Shown one piece after another: positions 3,571 to 8,528 of a stretch of DNA of 8,528 nt (position 1 is its first letter; each line of letters starts with the position of its first letter). The notes beneath the pieces are model-generated. The model had not been told where the DNA came from. It saw only the letters and a program-made list of their open reading frames with translations, and made no database searches. The translations under genes were made by a program, and so were the position numbers. The DNA is from JACQMJ01 sp964373495 (lineage in GTDB: Bacteria; Patescibacteriota; Minisyncoccia; Sungbacterales; SURF-37), in NCBI GenBank assembly GCA_964373495.1, contig CAYJUW010000031.1:1-8528 (forward strand), written 5' to 3'.

Positions 3571-5751
3571 TTATCGGTTCCCGTAGCTCTCGGCTTCCTC
3601 CAGCTTCAGCGACAGGATTTTGGAAATGCCGTCCTCGCCCATGGTCACGCCGTAGAGGATGCCGGCTTGCTTCATGGTTTCGCGGTTATGGGTGATGAGG
3701 ATGAGCTGGGTTTTTTTCGAGAGTTCTTTCAGAATGGCTGCGTACTTTTGGGAGTTGGCCTCATCGAGCGCGGCATCGGTTTCATCCAGCACCAAAAACG
3801 GCGGCGGGTTGACCGCGGTGATAGCGAAGAGGAGGGCGACGGAGACGAGGGCGCGCTCCCCGCCGGAGAGCATGGCCAAGCCCTTGATGCGCTTACGCGG
3901 CAAATCGACATCAATGTCGATGCCGTATTCAACTTCCCCGTCGCCGGTTTCCGCCGCTTCCTCCGCCTCTACCGGGGCGGCTTTCCGTATGGGAATATAG
4001 CTTACTACTCCCTTCCCGCCGCCGAAGATAATGCGGAAGTAGCGGTGGAACTCGGCTTTAATTTTGGCGAGACCCTCCCGGAAGTCATGCTCGATTCGCG
4101 CCTCGAGCTCGGCAATGAGCGTATGGAGATCGTGTTCGGCCCGGACCAGGTCTTCGATCTCGCGCGTTAAAAAGTCGTGGCGCGTTTTGGTATCCTGGTA
4201 TTCTTTCAGGACCGCCGGATCAATCCCGCCGATTTCCTCGAGGCGCACCCGGAGTTTTTCAATCTTCCGCCGGAGCTCGTCCGGTTCGAGCGTAAGAAAC
4301 GGCGATGTAGGCGCTTCAAGCTCGCTACCGGAGAGCCCGCTTTCCTCGATCATCCGCTGGAGATCCTGACGGCGGAGCGCGAGCTTTTCCCCTTCAAAGG
4401 CGATCCGCTGCAGTCCTATGCGGAGTAGGGCGGCCTCCTCCTCGCGTTCGCGCCGCCGCTCGAACCGCTCGCGGAGGGCGGCCTGAACCTGCTGGAGGCG
4501 CTGGATGGCGCGATTGAGCCGAGCGCGCCGGCCGGCCAGATCGCGCTCCAGATCCTTCAACTCGCGCTGGAGGCCCGAGCGCTCGGCCTCCAGCGCCGTC
4601 CCGGCCGGCGAGGAGGTGCGAACTGGCCGGCCGCCCTGCTTGAGATCGGCGAGGAATCGCTCCAGGCGCTCGGCAATCGCGGTGATGCGGGCTTTAAGGT
4701 CGCCGATCGCGTTTAAGGCGATGGCGCGGCGCAGTTCCCCGGAGAGCTCCTCAAGCGTGCCTTCCACCGCGGTCAGTTCCACCACTGCGCGTTGGCCGGG
4801 CGGCGGTTCCGTACTTGATTCAAGCCGGCCCTCAATGCGGCCGAGCCCGCGTTCGAGCTCGCGGCGCCGGGCCTCGAGGGTATTGAGTTCTCCCTCCTGG
4901 ACCTCGAGCGCCTCGGCGCTCCCCGGAGCGCTCTCACCTTCCTGGAGTTCGCCGCTCAACCGGACGATTTCTGCCTCCAAGCCCTTCTGTTTGGTTTTCA
5001 TCGGCTCCTCTTCGTCCCGGAGGCGTTCGGCTTCGGCGGCGATGCCCGCGCGCTCCTTTGCGACCGCGGCGCGGTAGTAATCCTCGAGTTCCTTCCGGAT
5101 CACCTCGCGCTTCTCGGCTTTGTCGGCCTGTGACTTTAAAAATTTCAGGTGGGGGCTGATTTCTTGCGCCAGGGCCTTGGCCTGGGTGATGTTCTTGGCC
5201 GTCTCTTCGAGCTTGCGCTCGCTCTCGCGCTTCTTTAACTGCCAGAAGCGCAGGCCCATGGCCTCCTCCAGGAGCAGCTTCCGGTCGCGGGGAGAGGCCA
5301 GGAGCGTGCGATCCACCTCGCCCTGGCCGATGATGTTGTGCTGGGTCTGGCCGAGGCCGATTCGGGCCAGGAGTTCGACGATATCCTTGAGGCGGACCGG
5401 AGAGCCGTTCAAAAAGTACTCGTTCGCGCCGTCGCGGAATATTTTGCGCTCGACGATGGCCTCGTCAAATGCAAGCGTCATGGCGCGGTCGCGGTTGTCA
5501 AAGGTCAGGCGGACGCTGGCCTTGCCCATGCGCGGCGAGCTGGCCGAGCCGTTGAAAATCAAGTCCTCCCCCTTTTTGCCGCGGAGGATCTTCATGGACT
5601 GCTCGCCCAGCACCCAGCGGATGGCTTCGGCCACGTTTGATTTCCCCGAGCCGTTCGGGCCGACGACGGCCGAGATGGCGCTCGGGAACTCTAAGGTCGT
5701 GGTTCGGGCGAAGGATTTGAAGCCAGAGAGGGTAAGCTTGGCGAGCCGCAT
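3571..5751 (-). CDS. smc: Short SMC-type chromosome segregation ATPase lacking a hinge domain
   Basis: At 726 aa this is far below the 1150-1200 aa usual for bacterial SMC. SMC dimers organise and help segregate the chromosome using ATP. Both halves of the ATPase head are intact: MRLAKLTLSGFKSFA start, Walker A GPNGSGKS (31-38), IIGQGEVD (about 140-147), signature LSGGERAL (628-635), Walker B FLVLDETDAALD (652-663) and switch histidine in THNRE (688). Between them run charged helical stretches (about 160-372 and 386-556) typical of coiled coil. Where the hinge should be, at the exact middle, there is only a Gly/Pro/Ser-rich turn, GGRPVRTSSPAGT (373-385). There is no zinc-hook CxxC. The ATG at 5751 matches the family start; an in-frame TTG at 5889 would add 46 unrelated residues. 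No SD is visible. RecN or SbcC/Rad50 are less likely given the head motifs. Confidence 0.9.
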   Translation of the reverse strand: MRLAKLTLSGFKSFARTTTLEFPSAISAVVGPNGSGKSNVAEAIRWVLGEQSMKILRGKKGEDLIFNGSASSPRMGKASVRLTFDNRDRAMTLAFDEAIVERKIFRDGANEYFLNGSPVRLKDIVELLARIGLGQTQHNIIGQGEVDRTLLASPRDRKLLLEEAMGLRFWQLKKRESERKLEETAKNITQAKALAQEISPHLKFLKSQADKAEKREVIRKELEDYYRAAVAKERAGIAAEAERLRDEEEPMKTKQKGLEAEIVRLSGELQEGESAPGSAEALEVQEGELNTLEARRRELERGLGRIEGRLESSTEPPPGQRAVVELTAVEGTLEELSGELRRAIALNAIGDLKARITAIAERLERFLADLKQGGRPVRTSSPAGTALEAERSGLQRELKDLERDLAGRRARLNRAIQRLQQVQAALRERFERRREREEEAALLRIGLQRIAFEGEKLALRRQDLQRMIEESGLSGSELEAPTSPFLTLEPDELRRKIEKLRVRLEEIGGIDPAVLKEYQDTKTRHDFLTREIEDLVRAEHDLHTLIAELEARIEHDFREGLAKIKAEFHRYFRIIFGGGKGVVSYIPIRKAAPVEAEEAAETGDGEVEYGIDIDVDLPRKRIKGLAMLSGGERALVSVALLFAITAVNPPPFLVLDETDAALDEANSQKYAAILKELSKKTQLILITHNRETMKQAGILYGVTMGEDGISKILSLKLEEAESYGNR

Positions 5752-5789
5752 AGGGAGTTCGGCAGTAGTGCCTTCTTTGGGAATTACCG

Positions 5790-5812
5790 AAAAAGTCCTT
5801 CGCCACGAAAGG
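5790..5812 (-). terminator. Possible terminator or attenuator before smc
   Basis: On the minus strand the stem CCTTTCG/CGAAGG (one bulged T, 3-base loop) is followed by ACTTTTTC. It ends about 40 bases before the smc ATG, so it could end or attenuate transcripts arriving from rnc. The stem is short and bulged. Confidence 0.45.
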
Positions 5813-5940
5813 GGGCCGGGGAAACGCGGAAGGGTTTCCCCGTGGAGGAAACCACCGAGCCGAGTCCCGCGGAAAGCGGGACGAGGCAAGGGGTCAGAAA
5901 CCGACTGTTTCTGAGGAGCGCGGCGACCCAGGAGCCGCGC
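5797..5940. repeat. Chain of short hairpins between the smc 5' duplicate and smc
   Basis: Successive dyads fill this stretch: CGGGGAAAC/GTTTCCCCG (5817-5825 with 5834-5842, 9 bp), alternatively GGTTTCC/GGAAACC (5833-5839 with 5847-5853); GTCCCGC/GCGGGAC (5864-5870 with 5876-5882); TCAGAAAC/GTTTCTGA (5894-5901 with 5907-5914); GCGCGGC/GCCGCGC (5918-5924 with 5934-5940). The terminator-like stem at 5797-5812 completes the chain. Loops are 5-9 bases except the last (3 bases). Such density points to a structured RNA leader or a palindromic inserted element. No convincing coding sequence is seen here. Confidence 0.8.
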
Positions 5941-6017
5941 GACGCGAAGGATTTGAAACCGGAAAGGGTGAGCGTGGAGAGTCGCATGCGCTTGGGGGCC
6001 TCATCAGAGCTGATCCA

Positions 6018-6707
6018 TCAGCCCCATGATTTGGCTTCCAGGGCTCGCCGCGCGGCCTCGACTTCCGCGGCCTGTTTGGACGGGCCTTCGCCCTCGGCCG
6101 CGAGCTCTCCCCCGAGGAAGACGCCAACGACAAAGTGTTTGTCGTGGTCCGGGCCCCATTCGCGGAGCACCTCGTAGCCGGGCGTGACGCCGACCCGCTC
6201 CTGGGCCTCCTCCTGGAACTGCGACTTTGGGTCCCGGTCAAGGCGTTTTTCGACAATCTCCTCCAGCCGCGGCATCAGGACGCGTTCGATGAACCCGGCG
6301 GCCGCCGCATACCCCTGATCAAGGTGCATCGCGCCGACCAGCGCCTCGAAGGCGTTGGCCAGAATGAATTGCCGGGCTCGGCCCGCGTCTTTGGCCTCGC
6401 CGCGCGAAAGCTTGAGGTAGTCGTTCAAGCCCAGGCCCTGGGCCACCTCGGAGAGCATGACCGAGTTGACGAGCGCGGCCCGCAAGCTGGTCAGGTCGCC
6501 CTCGGGCTTAGCGGGGTATTTCTGGTAGAGCGCTTCGGTGACGATGAGTTCAAGCACGGCGTCGCCGAGGAATTCGAGACGCTCGTTATGCGCGAGGCGG
6601 AAATGCGGGTTCTCGTTCAGATAGGAACGGTGGACGAGCGCCTGTTCGAGAAGGTCTTTGTCCTTGAAGGTGACATCGATGGTAGATTCGAGTTTTGAGA
6701 GATCCAC
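6018..6707 (-). CDS. rnc: Ribonuclease III
   Basis: Cleaves double-stranded RNA in rRNA precursors and structured mRNAs. The N-terminal nuclease domain carries the signature NERLEFLGDAVL (41-52, with E42, E45 and D49) and E69 in KPEGDLTSLR. The second metal site is in LANAFEALVGA with E121; the residue matching E. coli D114 is N118, a variant seen in other RNase III sequences. The double-stranded RNA-binding domain begins at about DPKSQFQEEAQ (159-169) and ends with GPSKQAAEVEAARRAL. I prefer the GTG at 6707 (229 aa, VDLSKLESTI), where family similarity begins. The upstream ATG at 6734 would add MPGAQCLRP, encoded entirely by the heptamer array. Neither start has an SD. It follows nusB and precedes the smc region. 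Confidence 0.95.
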   Translation of the reverse strand: MDLSKLESTIDVTFKDKDLLEQALVHRSYLNENPHFRLAHNERLEFLGDAVLELIVTEALYQKYPAKPEGDLTSLRAALVNSVMLSEVAQGLGLNDYLKLSRGEAKDAGRARQFILANAFEALVGAMHLDQGYAAAAGFIERVLMPRLEEIVEKRLDRDPKSQFQEEAQERVGVTPGYEVLREWGPDHDKHFVVGVFLGGELAAEGEGPSKQAAEVEAARRALEAKSWG

Positions 6708-6710
6708 GGG

Positions 6711-6787
6711 CCGGAGGCACTGGGCACCAGGCATCAGGCACTAGGTTACGTACCTAGTGCCCAGTGCCTAGTCCCTAGTTTCTTGAT
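6711..6787. repeat. Two-armed heptamer array at the nusB/rnc junction (11 units)
   Basis: Eleven consecutive 7-base units in perfect register. Four left units (from 6718) have consensus CAYYRGG and end in GG. The central unit is TTACGTA (6746-6752). Four right units (from 6753) are the inverse, CCYAGTN, for example CCTAGTG and CCTAGTC. The outermost units (6711 and 6781) are more diverged. The middle forms a perfect 8-bp stem, CACTAGGT/ACCTAGTG (6739-6746 with 6752-6759), with a 5-base loop. The nusB stop codon TAG (6770-6768) and the optional rnc ATG (6734) are both formed by array units. Confidence 0.95.
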
Positions 6788-7673
6788 TAATTTTTTCCAT
6801 TGCCGCCTGGATGATATGGTCGGTATCCGGGTAGTGCTTTGTCTGCATCACCTCCTCCATGGGGAACCAGCGCGCCTCTACGATGCCCGCCCCCTGCTCT
6901 ACCGCAAAAGCCGTCTCTCGCGTTTCAACGAGGAAGTAGGCGACCTTGCGTTGGACCGGCTCGCCCATCTCGTTTTTCGCCGAATACGCATTCTCGCCGA
7001 GGGGCGCTGCGATTTTTCCCTCAAGGCCGATCTTCTCCTTCACTTCGCGGAGTGCGCCGTCTTCTGCGCTCTCGTCGGGTTTTTTATGCCCCTTCACGAA
7101 CGTCCAGTGGCTGAATATATCGTGGATCATCGTCCAGAATATCTTCCCGTCTTCGCGCCGGAACACCACCGCGCCGACGTACTCTTCGGTGCGCGGGTCC
7201 GCTGCGGCGCCGGGCGCCCGATCCTCGCCCCGCCGCGGGTGCTCCTTGCCCGGCTCGCCGAGCTCGCGGTAGACCGTGCCCAAGACCCCGTTCACGAACT
7301 TCCCGGACGACTCCCCGCCGAAACTTTTGGCCAGCTCAATGGCCTCGTTGATGGCCACCTTGGGCGGCACGGCGCTGTGGTCGCCGAAAAGGAGCTCCCA
7401 CAGCCCGAGGCGCAGGATGTTGCGGTCCACGATGGCGATCTGCTCAAGCGGCCACTCCGGCGCGGCTTTTTCGATGATGGTGTCGAGGTCGCCGATTTTG
7501 GAAAGGACGCCGTGGACGAGTTCGCGCGAGAATTCCTTATCCTCCAAGCCGGGGCCGAATTCGGCGAGATTTTTTTCAAGAATGGCACTGAGGGCCGCAT
7601 CCGGGCGGCCGTTGAAATCCCACTCGTAGAGGGTCTGCATGGCGATGGATCGGGAGAGGTGGCGGGAAGCCAT
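6768..7673 (-). CDS. nusB: Fusion of transcription antitermination factor NusB with a Nudix hydrolase domain
   Basis: Residues 1-139 are NusB, the RNA-binding factor that acts with NusE (S10) in rRNA antitermination. It shows the RHLSRSIAMQTLYEWDF start and the conserved VDRNILRLGLWELLF (82-96) and PPKVAINEAIELAKSFGGESSGKFVNGVL (103-131). A charged, Pro/Ala-rich linker (about 140-163) leads to a Nudix domain (164-301) with GAVVFRREDG and a Nudix box at 195-217 (G195, E201, R209, E210, E213, G216). The second Glu of the REUXEE core is replaced by K214. The shape of the box recalls diadenosine tetraphosphate hydrolases, but the substrate is unknown. There is no stop or internal start between the domains. 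I chose the ATG at 7673; the TTG at 7688 would add KIVG from repeat sequence. There is no SD. The C-terminal ETRD and the stop come from the heptamer array. Confidence 0.9.
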   Translation of the reverse strand: MASRHLSRSIAMQTLYEWDFNGRPDAALSAILEKNLAEFGPGLEDKEFSRELVHGVLSKIGDLDTIIEKAAPEWPLEQIAIVDRNILRLGLWELLFGDHSAVPPKVAINEAIELAKSFGGESSGKFVNGVLGTVYRELGEPGKEHPRRGEDRAPGAAADPRTEEYVGAVVFRREDGKIFWTMIHDIFSHWTFVKGHKKPDESAEDGALREVKEKIGLEGKIAAPLGENAYSAKNEMGEPVQRKVAYFLVETRETAFAVEQGAGIVEARWFPMEEVMQTKHYPDTDHIIQAAMEKINQETRD

Positions 7674-7678
7674 TCCGA

Positions 7679-7767
7679 CAATTTTCAATTTTCAATTCTC
7701 AATTTTCAAACAGTGCTTGAAAATTGAATCATTGGAAATTGATTGAAAATTGATAATCGAAAATTTT
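7679..7767. repeat. Two-armed heptamer array at the rpmF/nusB junction
   Basis: The left arm has four units, CAATTTT three times and CAATTCT once (7679-7706). The right arm has inverted units of TTGAAAA type (7717, 7724, 7743, 7750, 7757), with a short irregular section at 7731-7742. A 7-base centre, ACAGTGC (7710-7716), separates them and the perfect 11-bp stem TCAATTTTCAA/TTGAAAATTGA (7699-7709 with 7717-7727) can form. It fills the gap between the rpmF stop, which overlaps its right end, and the nusB ATG. It is very AT-rich against the surrounding genes. Confidence 0.9.
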
Positions 7768-8050
7768 ACCGGTGGGAGAGTTCTTCCGCCGAGAGTGTTT
7801 CCCCTTTCTCGGTTGCCTCTTTCTCATGGGCGCGCAACTCCTTCTCTTTTTTCTTCCGCTCCTTCTTGTCGAGTTTGGCCAGGACGTCAATCACCTGCCG
7901 GCCTTTGTAGTAGCCGCAGTTTTGGCAGAGGGTGTGCGGCAGGACCTCCGTGCCGCAGTGGACGCATGCCGAACACACGGCCGCTTCAAGGGCGTGGTGG
8001 GAGCGGCGCTGCCGCGTCGCGGAATGAGTATGGCGCATTCTTACAACCAT
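7766..8050 (-). CDS. rpmF: 50S ribosomal protein L32 with extended C-terminus
   Basis: L32 is a small protein of the large ribosomal subunit. The 94-aa product has the basic N-terminus (MVVRMRHTHSATRQRRSHHAL), the zinc-ribbon cysteines C29-x2-C32 and C42-x2-C45, and the family signature CGYYKGRQVIDV. An extra cysteine, C26, precedes the ribbon. The tail (about 57-94) is highly charged and rich in Lys and Glu; this extension resembles L32 from Patescibacteria. The ATG at 8050 matches the family start, while the TTG at 8083 would add 11 unrelated residues. No SD is visible. Upstream are a short heptamer array (8103-8130) and a weak -10-like TATATA (8138-8133) with no good -35 box. Its TAA overlaps the end of the next array. 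Confidence 0.93.
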   Translation of the reverse strand: MVVRMRHTHSATRQRRSHHALEAAVCSACVHCGTEVLPHTLCQNCGYYKGRQVIDVLAKLDKKERKKKEKELRAHEKEATEKGETLSAEELSHR

Positions 8051-8102
8051 GGAGTTGGTCGAAAGGCGAAAGCTAAAGGACAAAAGTACGATGGATGAAT
8101 TG

Positions 8103-8130
8103 CCTTAGTCCCTCAGCCTTAGTCGTTCGG
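8103..8130. repeat. Heptamer array upstream of rpmF (4 units)
   Basis: Units 1 and 3 are CCTTAGT, unit 2 is CCCTCAG and unit 4 is CGTTCGG, in exact 7-base register. It lies in the presumed leader or promoter region of rpmF, between the upstream terminator and the rpmF ATG. The unit resembles the right arm of the nusB/rnc array (CCTAGTN). Confidence 0.65.
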
Positions 8131-8148
8131 CCTATATAAGGTACCAGA

Positions 8149-8184
8149 GAAAAGAAAAGCGGGCAAGGCATGCTGCCCTACCCG
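8149..8184 (-). terminator. Strong intrinsic terminator after the 54-aa gene
   Basis: On the minus strand an 11-pair stem (8184-8174 with 8170-8160, including two G-T pairs) with a 3-base loop GCA is followed by CTTTTCTTTTC. It starts 16 bases past the stop of the 54-residue gene and separates that unit from rpmF. Confidence 0.85.
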
Positions 8185-8200
8185 TGCATTTCCGATCGAA

Positions 8201-8365
8201 TCAGCTTGCGCCCGCCGATCGTAGGCAATCGCACGCACCAGCGAGGCATTCTTCTTCAGCCAGATCGTCTGGGTCCATGCCGCGAGGCACGTCGGCGCCC
8301 GTTATCTCGCAGAGCTTTTTCTTCGGCGGGTTTTTAAAGATCAGTGGGGGTGCTTCGTGGGTCAT
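8201..8365 (-). CDS. Small cysteine-containing protein of unknown function (54 aa)
   Basis: I do not recognise this protein. It begins MTHEAPPLIFKNPPKKKL and has four cysteines: C19, and the cluster C40, C45, C47 in ECLAGACDCL. The cluster could bind a metal or form disulfides, but it is not a standard zinc-finger spacing. The middle (about 20-40) is acidic. There is no signal peptide or membrane segment. The evidence that it is a gene is mainly contextual: AGGAGGT five bases before the ATG, and a strong terminator 16 bases beyond the TGA. It begins 14 bases after the stop of the open frame at the right edge, so the two may form one transcript. Confidence 0.7.
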   Translation of the reverse strand: MTHEAPPLIFKNPPKKKLCEITGADVPRGMDPDDLAEEECLAGACDCLRSAGAS

Positions 8366-8370
8366 ATGCG

Positions 8371-8377
8371 ACCTCCT
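8371..8377 (-). promoter_or_regulatory. Consensus Shine-Dalgarno of the 54-aa gene
   Basis: AGGAGGT lies 5 bases before the ATG at 8365 on the minus strand. It is the best SD in the window and identifies a gene too short for ordinary length cut-offs. Confidence 0.85.
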
Positions 8378-8379
8378 TG

Positions 8380-8528
8380 CTACTGTTTCGCCATGATACT
8401 CCGCTTATACACCTCAAGGTGCTCGAGCGCAGGTATCATGCGCGGCAAACGATTGTTAACAATCCCGTTCACGATCGTGAATAAATCATCCGCACCGCAG
8501 AGCGGTGCGGTATTGAAGTGATGATTTG
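8380..8528 (-). CDS. C-terminal end of an unidentified reading frame (partial)
   Basis: From the right edge to a TAG at 8382-8380, 48 codons are open on the minus strand, ending in ...LEHLEVYKRSIMAKQ. I do not recognise the product. The composition is plausible for protein (mixed hydrophobic and charged residues, one Cys), and the stop lies just before the SD of the 54-aa gene, as in an operon. Against it, the same DNA is crowded with perfect dyads, which suggests a structured RNA or regulatory leader, and 48 open codons at this base composition can occur by chance. Confidence 0.4.
   Translation of the reverse strand, partial: NHHFNTAPLCGADDLFTIVNGIVNNRLPRMIPALEHLEVYKRSIMAKQ
8392..8527. repeat. 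Cluster of perfect dyad symmetries at the right edge
   Basis: Successive dyads: CATGATAC/GTATCATG (8392-8399 with 8433-8440) enclosing the palindrome GCTCGAGC (8421-8428); GATTGTTAACAATC (8451-8464); TTCACGATCGTGAA (8468-8481); CCGCACCGC/GCGGTGCGG (8490-8498 with 8502-8510, loop AGA); and an outer pair AAATCATC/GATGATTT (8483-8490 with 8520-8527) around that hairpin. All match perfectly. It could be a structured RNA leader, operators, or the end of a palindromic element. It continues past the window. Confidence 0.75.

Larger units (their letters stand above)
5784..5987 (-). pseudogene. Diverged duplicate of the smc 5' end (remnant or leader ORF)
   Basis: An ATG at 5987 opens a 67-codon frame whose first 15 residues, MRLSTLTLSGFKSFA, match the smc start MRLAKLTLSGFKSFA at 13 of 15 positions. 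The DNA (5944-5987 against 5708-5751) is identical at 37 of 44 bases, and most differences are silent. After codon 15 similarity ends and the frame runs through the hairpin chain to a TAA at 5784-5786. It is in a different frame from smc (offset 236 bases). A weak SD-like GAGG lies 11 bases upstream, and the rnc stop is 30 bases away. It may be the remnant of a second smc-like gene, the product of an insertion that duplicated the gene start, or a leader ORF; the sequence alone does not decide. Confidence 0.7.

Noticed and set aside
5752..5889. Upstream TTG start adding 46 residues to SMC
   Set aside because: The extension is translated from hairpin DNA, and family similarity begins precisely at the ATG at 5751.
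5120..5914. Long plus-strand frame (264 codons) opposite smc
   Set aside because: Ser/Arg-rich antisense shadow of the SMC head; no start signals.
5708..5987. Programmed translational bypass between the two smc starts
   Set aside because: The second copy has its own ATG and a full coding sequence, so no hop is needed. The first copy could not add anything but a repeated N-terminus.
8184..8396. Plus-strand 70-codon frame
   Set aside because: Lies opposite the 54-aa gene, whose SD and terminator are clear, and has no SD itself.

Overview
The window looks like a GC-rich member of the Candidate Phyla Radiation (Patescibacteria), most likely Parcubacteria-like. The evidence is the mix of genes. 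There is a secreted lamin-tail-like protein with six cysteines of a type I associate with these genomes, an L32 with a long charged C-terminal tail, and a short basic protein directly in front of peptide deformylase. There is also a very small SMC and many short-period repeat tracts. TGA is used as an ordinary stop (def, fmt, rnc), which argues against the lineages that read TGA as glycine. The assignment is inference from gene content only.

Layout. At the left edge is the first 21 codons of murC on the minus strand. Next, also on the minus strand, is a complete small cassette: near-consensus promoter, strong Shine-Dalgarno (SD), a 77-residue unknown protein and a hairpin terminator. Diverging from it, a plus-strand group runs: short basic unknown protein, def, fmt, secreted lamin-tail-like protein. 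Convergent with these, a long minus-strand group is read from right to left: rpmF (L32), nusB fused to a Nudix domain, rnc, smc. At the right edge, still on the minus strand, lie an incomplete reading frame full of dyad symmetries, a 54-residue cysteine-containing protein behind a perfect SD, and a strong terminator that separates them from rpmF.

How the genes fit together. def and fmt are the paired formylation and deformylation steps of bacterial translation initiation. rpmF, nusB and rnc serve ribosome assembly, rRNA transcription and rRNA processing, and smc serves chromosome organisation. This is core housekeeping, but several versions are unusual. SMC has no hinge domain and short arms, and NusB carries a Nudix domain with a changed metal ligand. 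Between rnc and smc lies a diverged second copy of the first 15 smc codons, followed by a chain of hairpins.

The strongest unexplained signal is a set of short tandem arrays, mostly with a 7-base unit. They occupy most junctions between genes (def/fmt, fmt/lamin-tail, lamin-tail/smc, nusB/rnc, rpmF/nusB, upstream of rpmF) and also lie inside fmt three times. Unit sequence differs from site to site while unit length is kept. Several arrays supply the stop or start codon of the gene beside them. One array inside fmt shows base changes exactly where the unit would put a stop codon in frame. They recall the heptameric short tandemly repeated repetitive sequences known from filamentous cyanobacteria.
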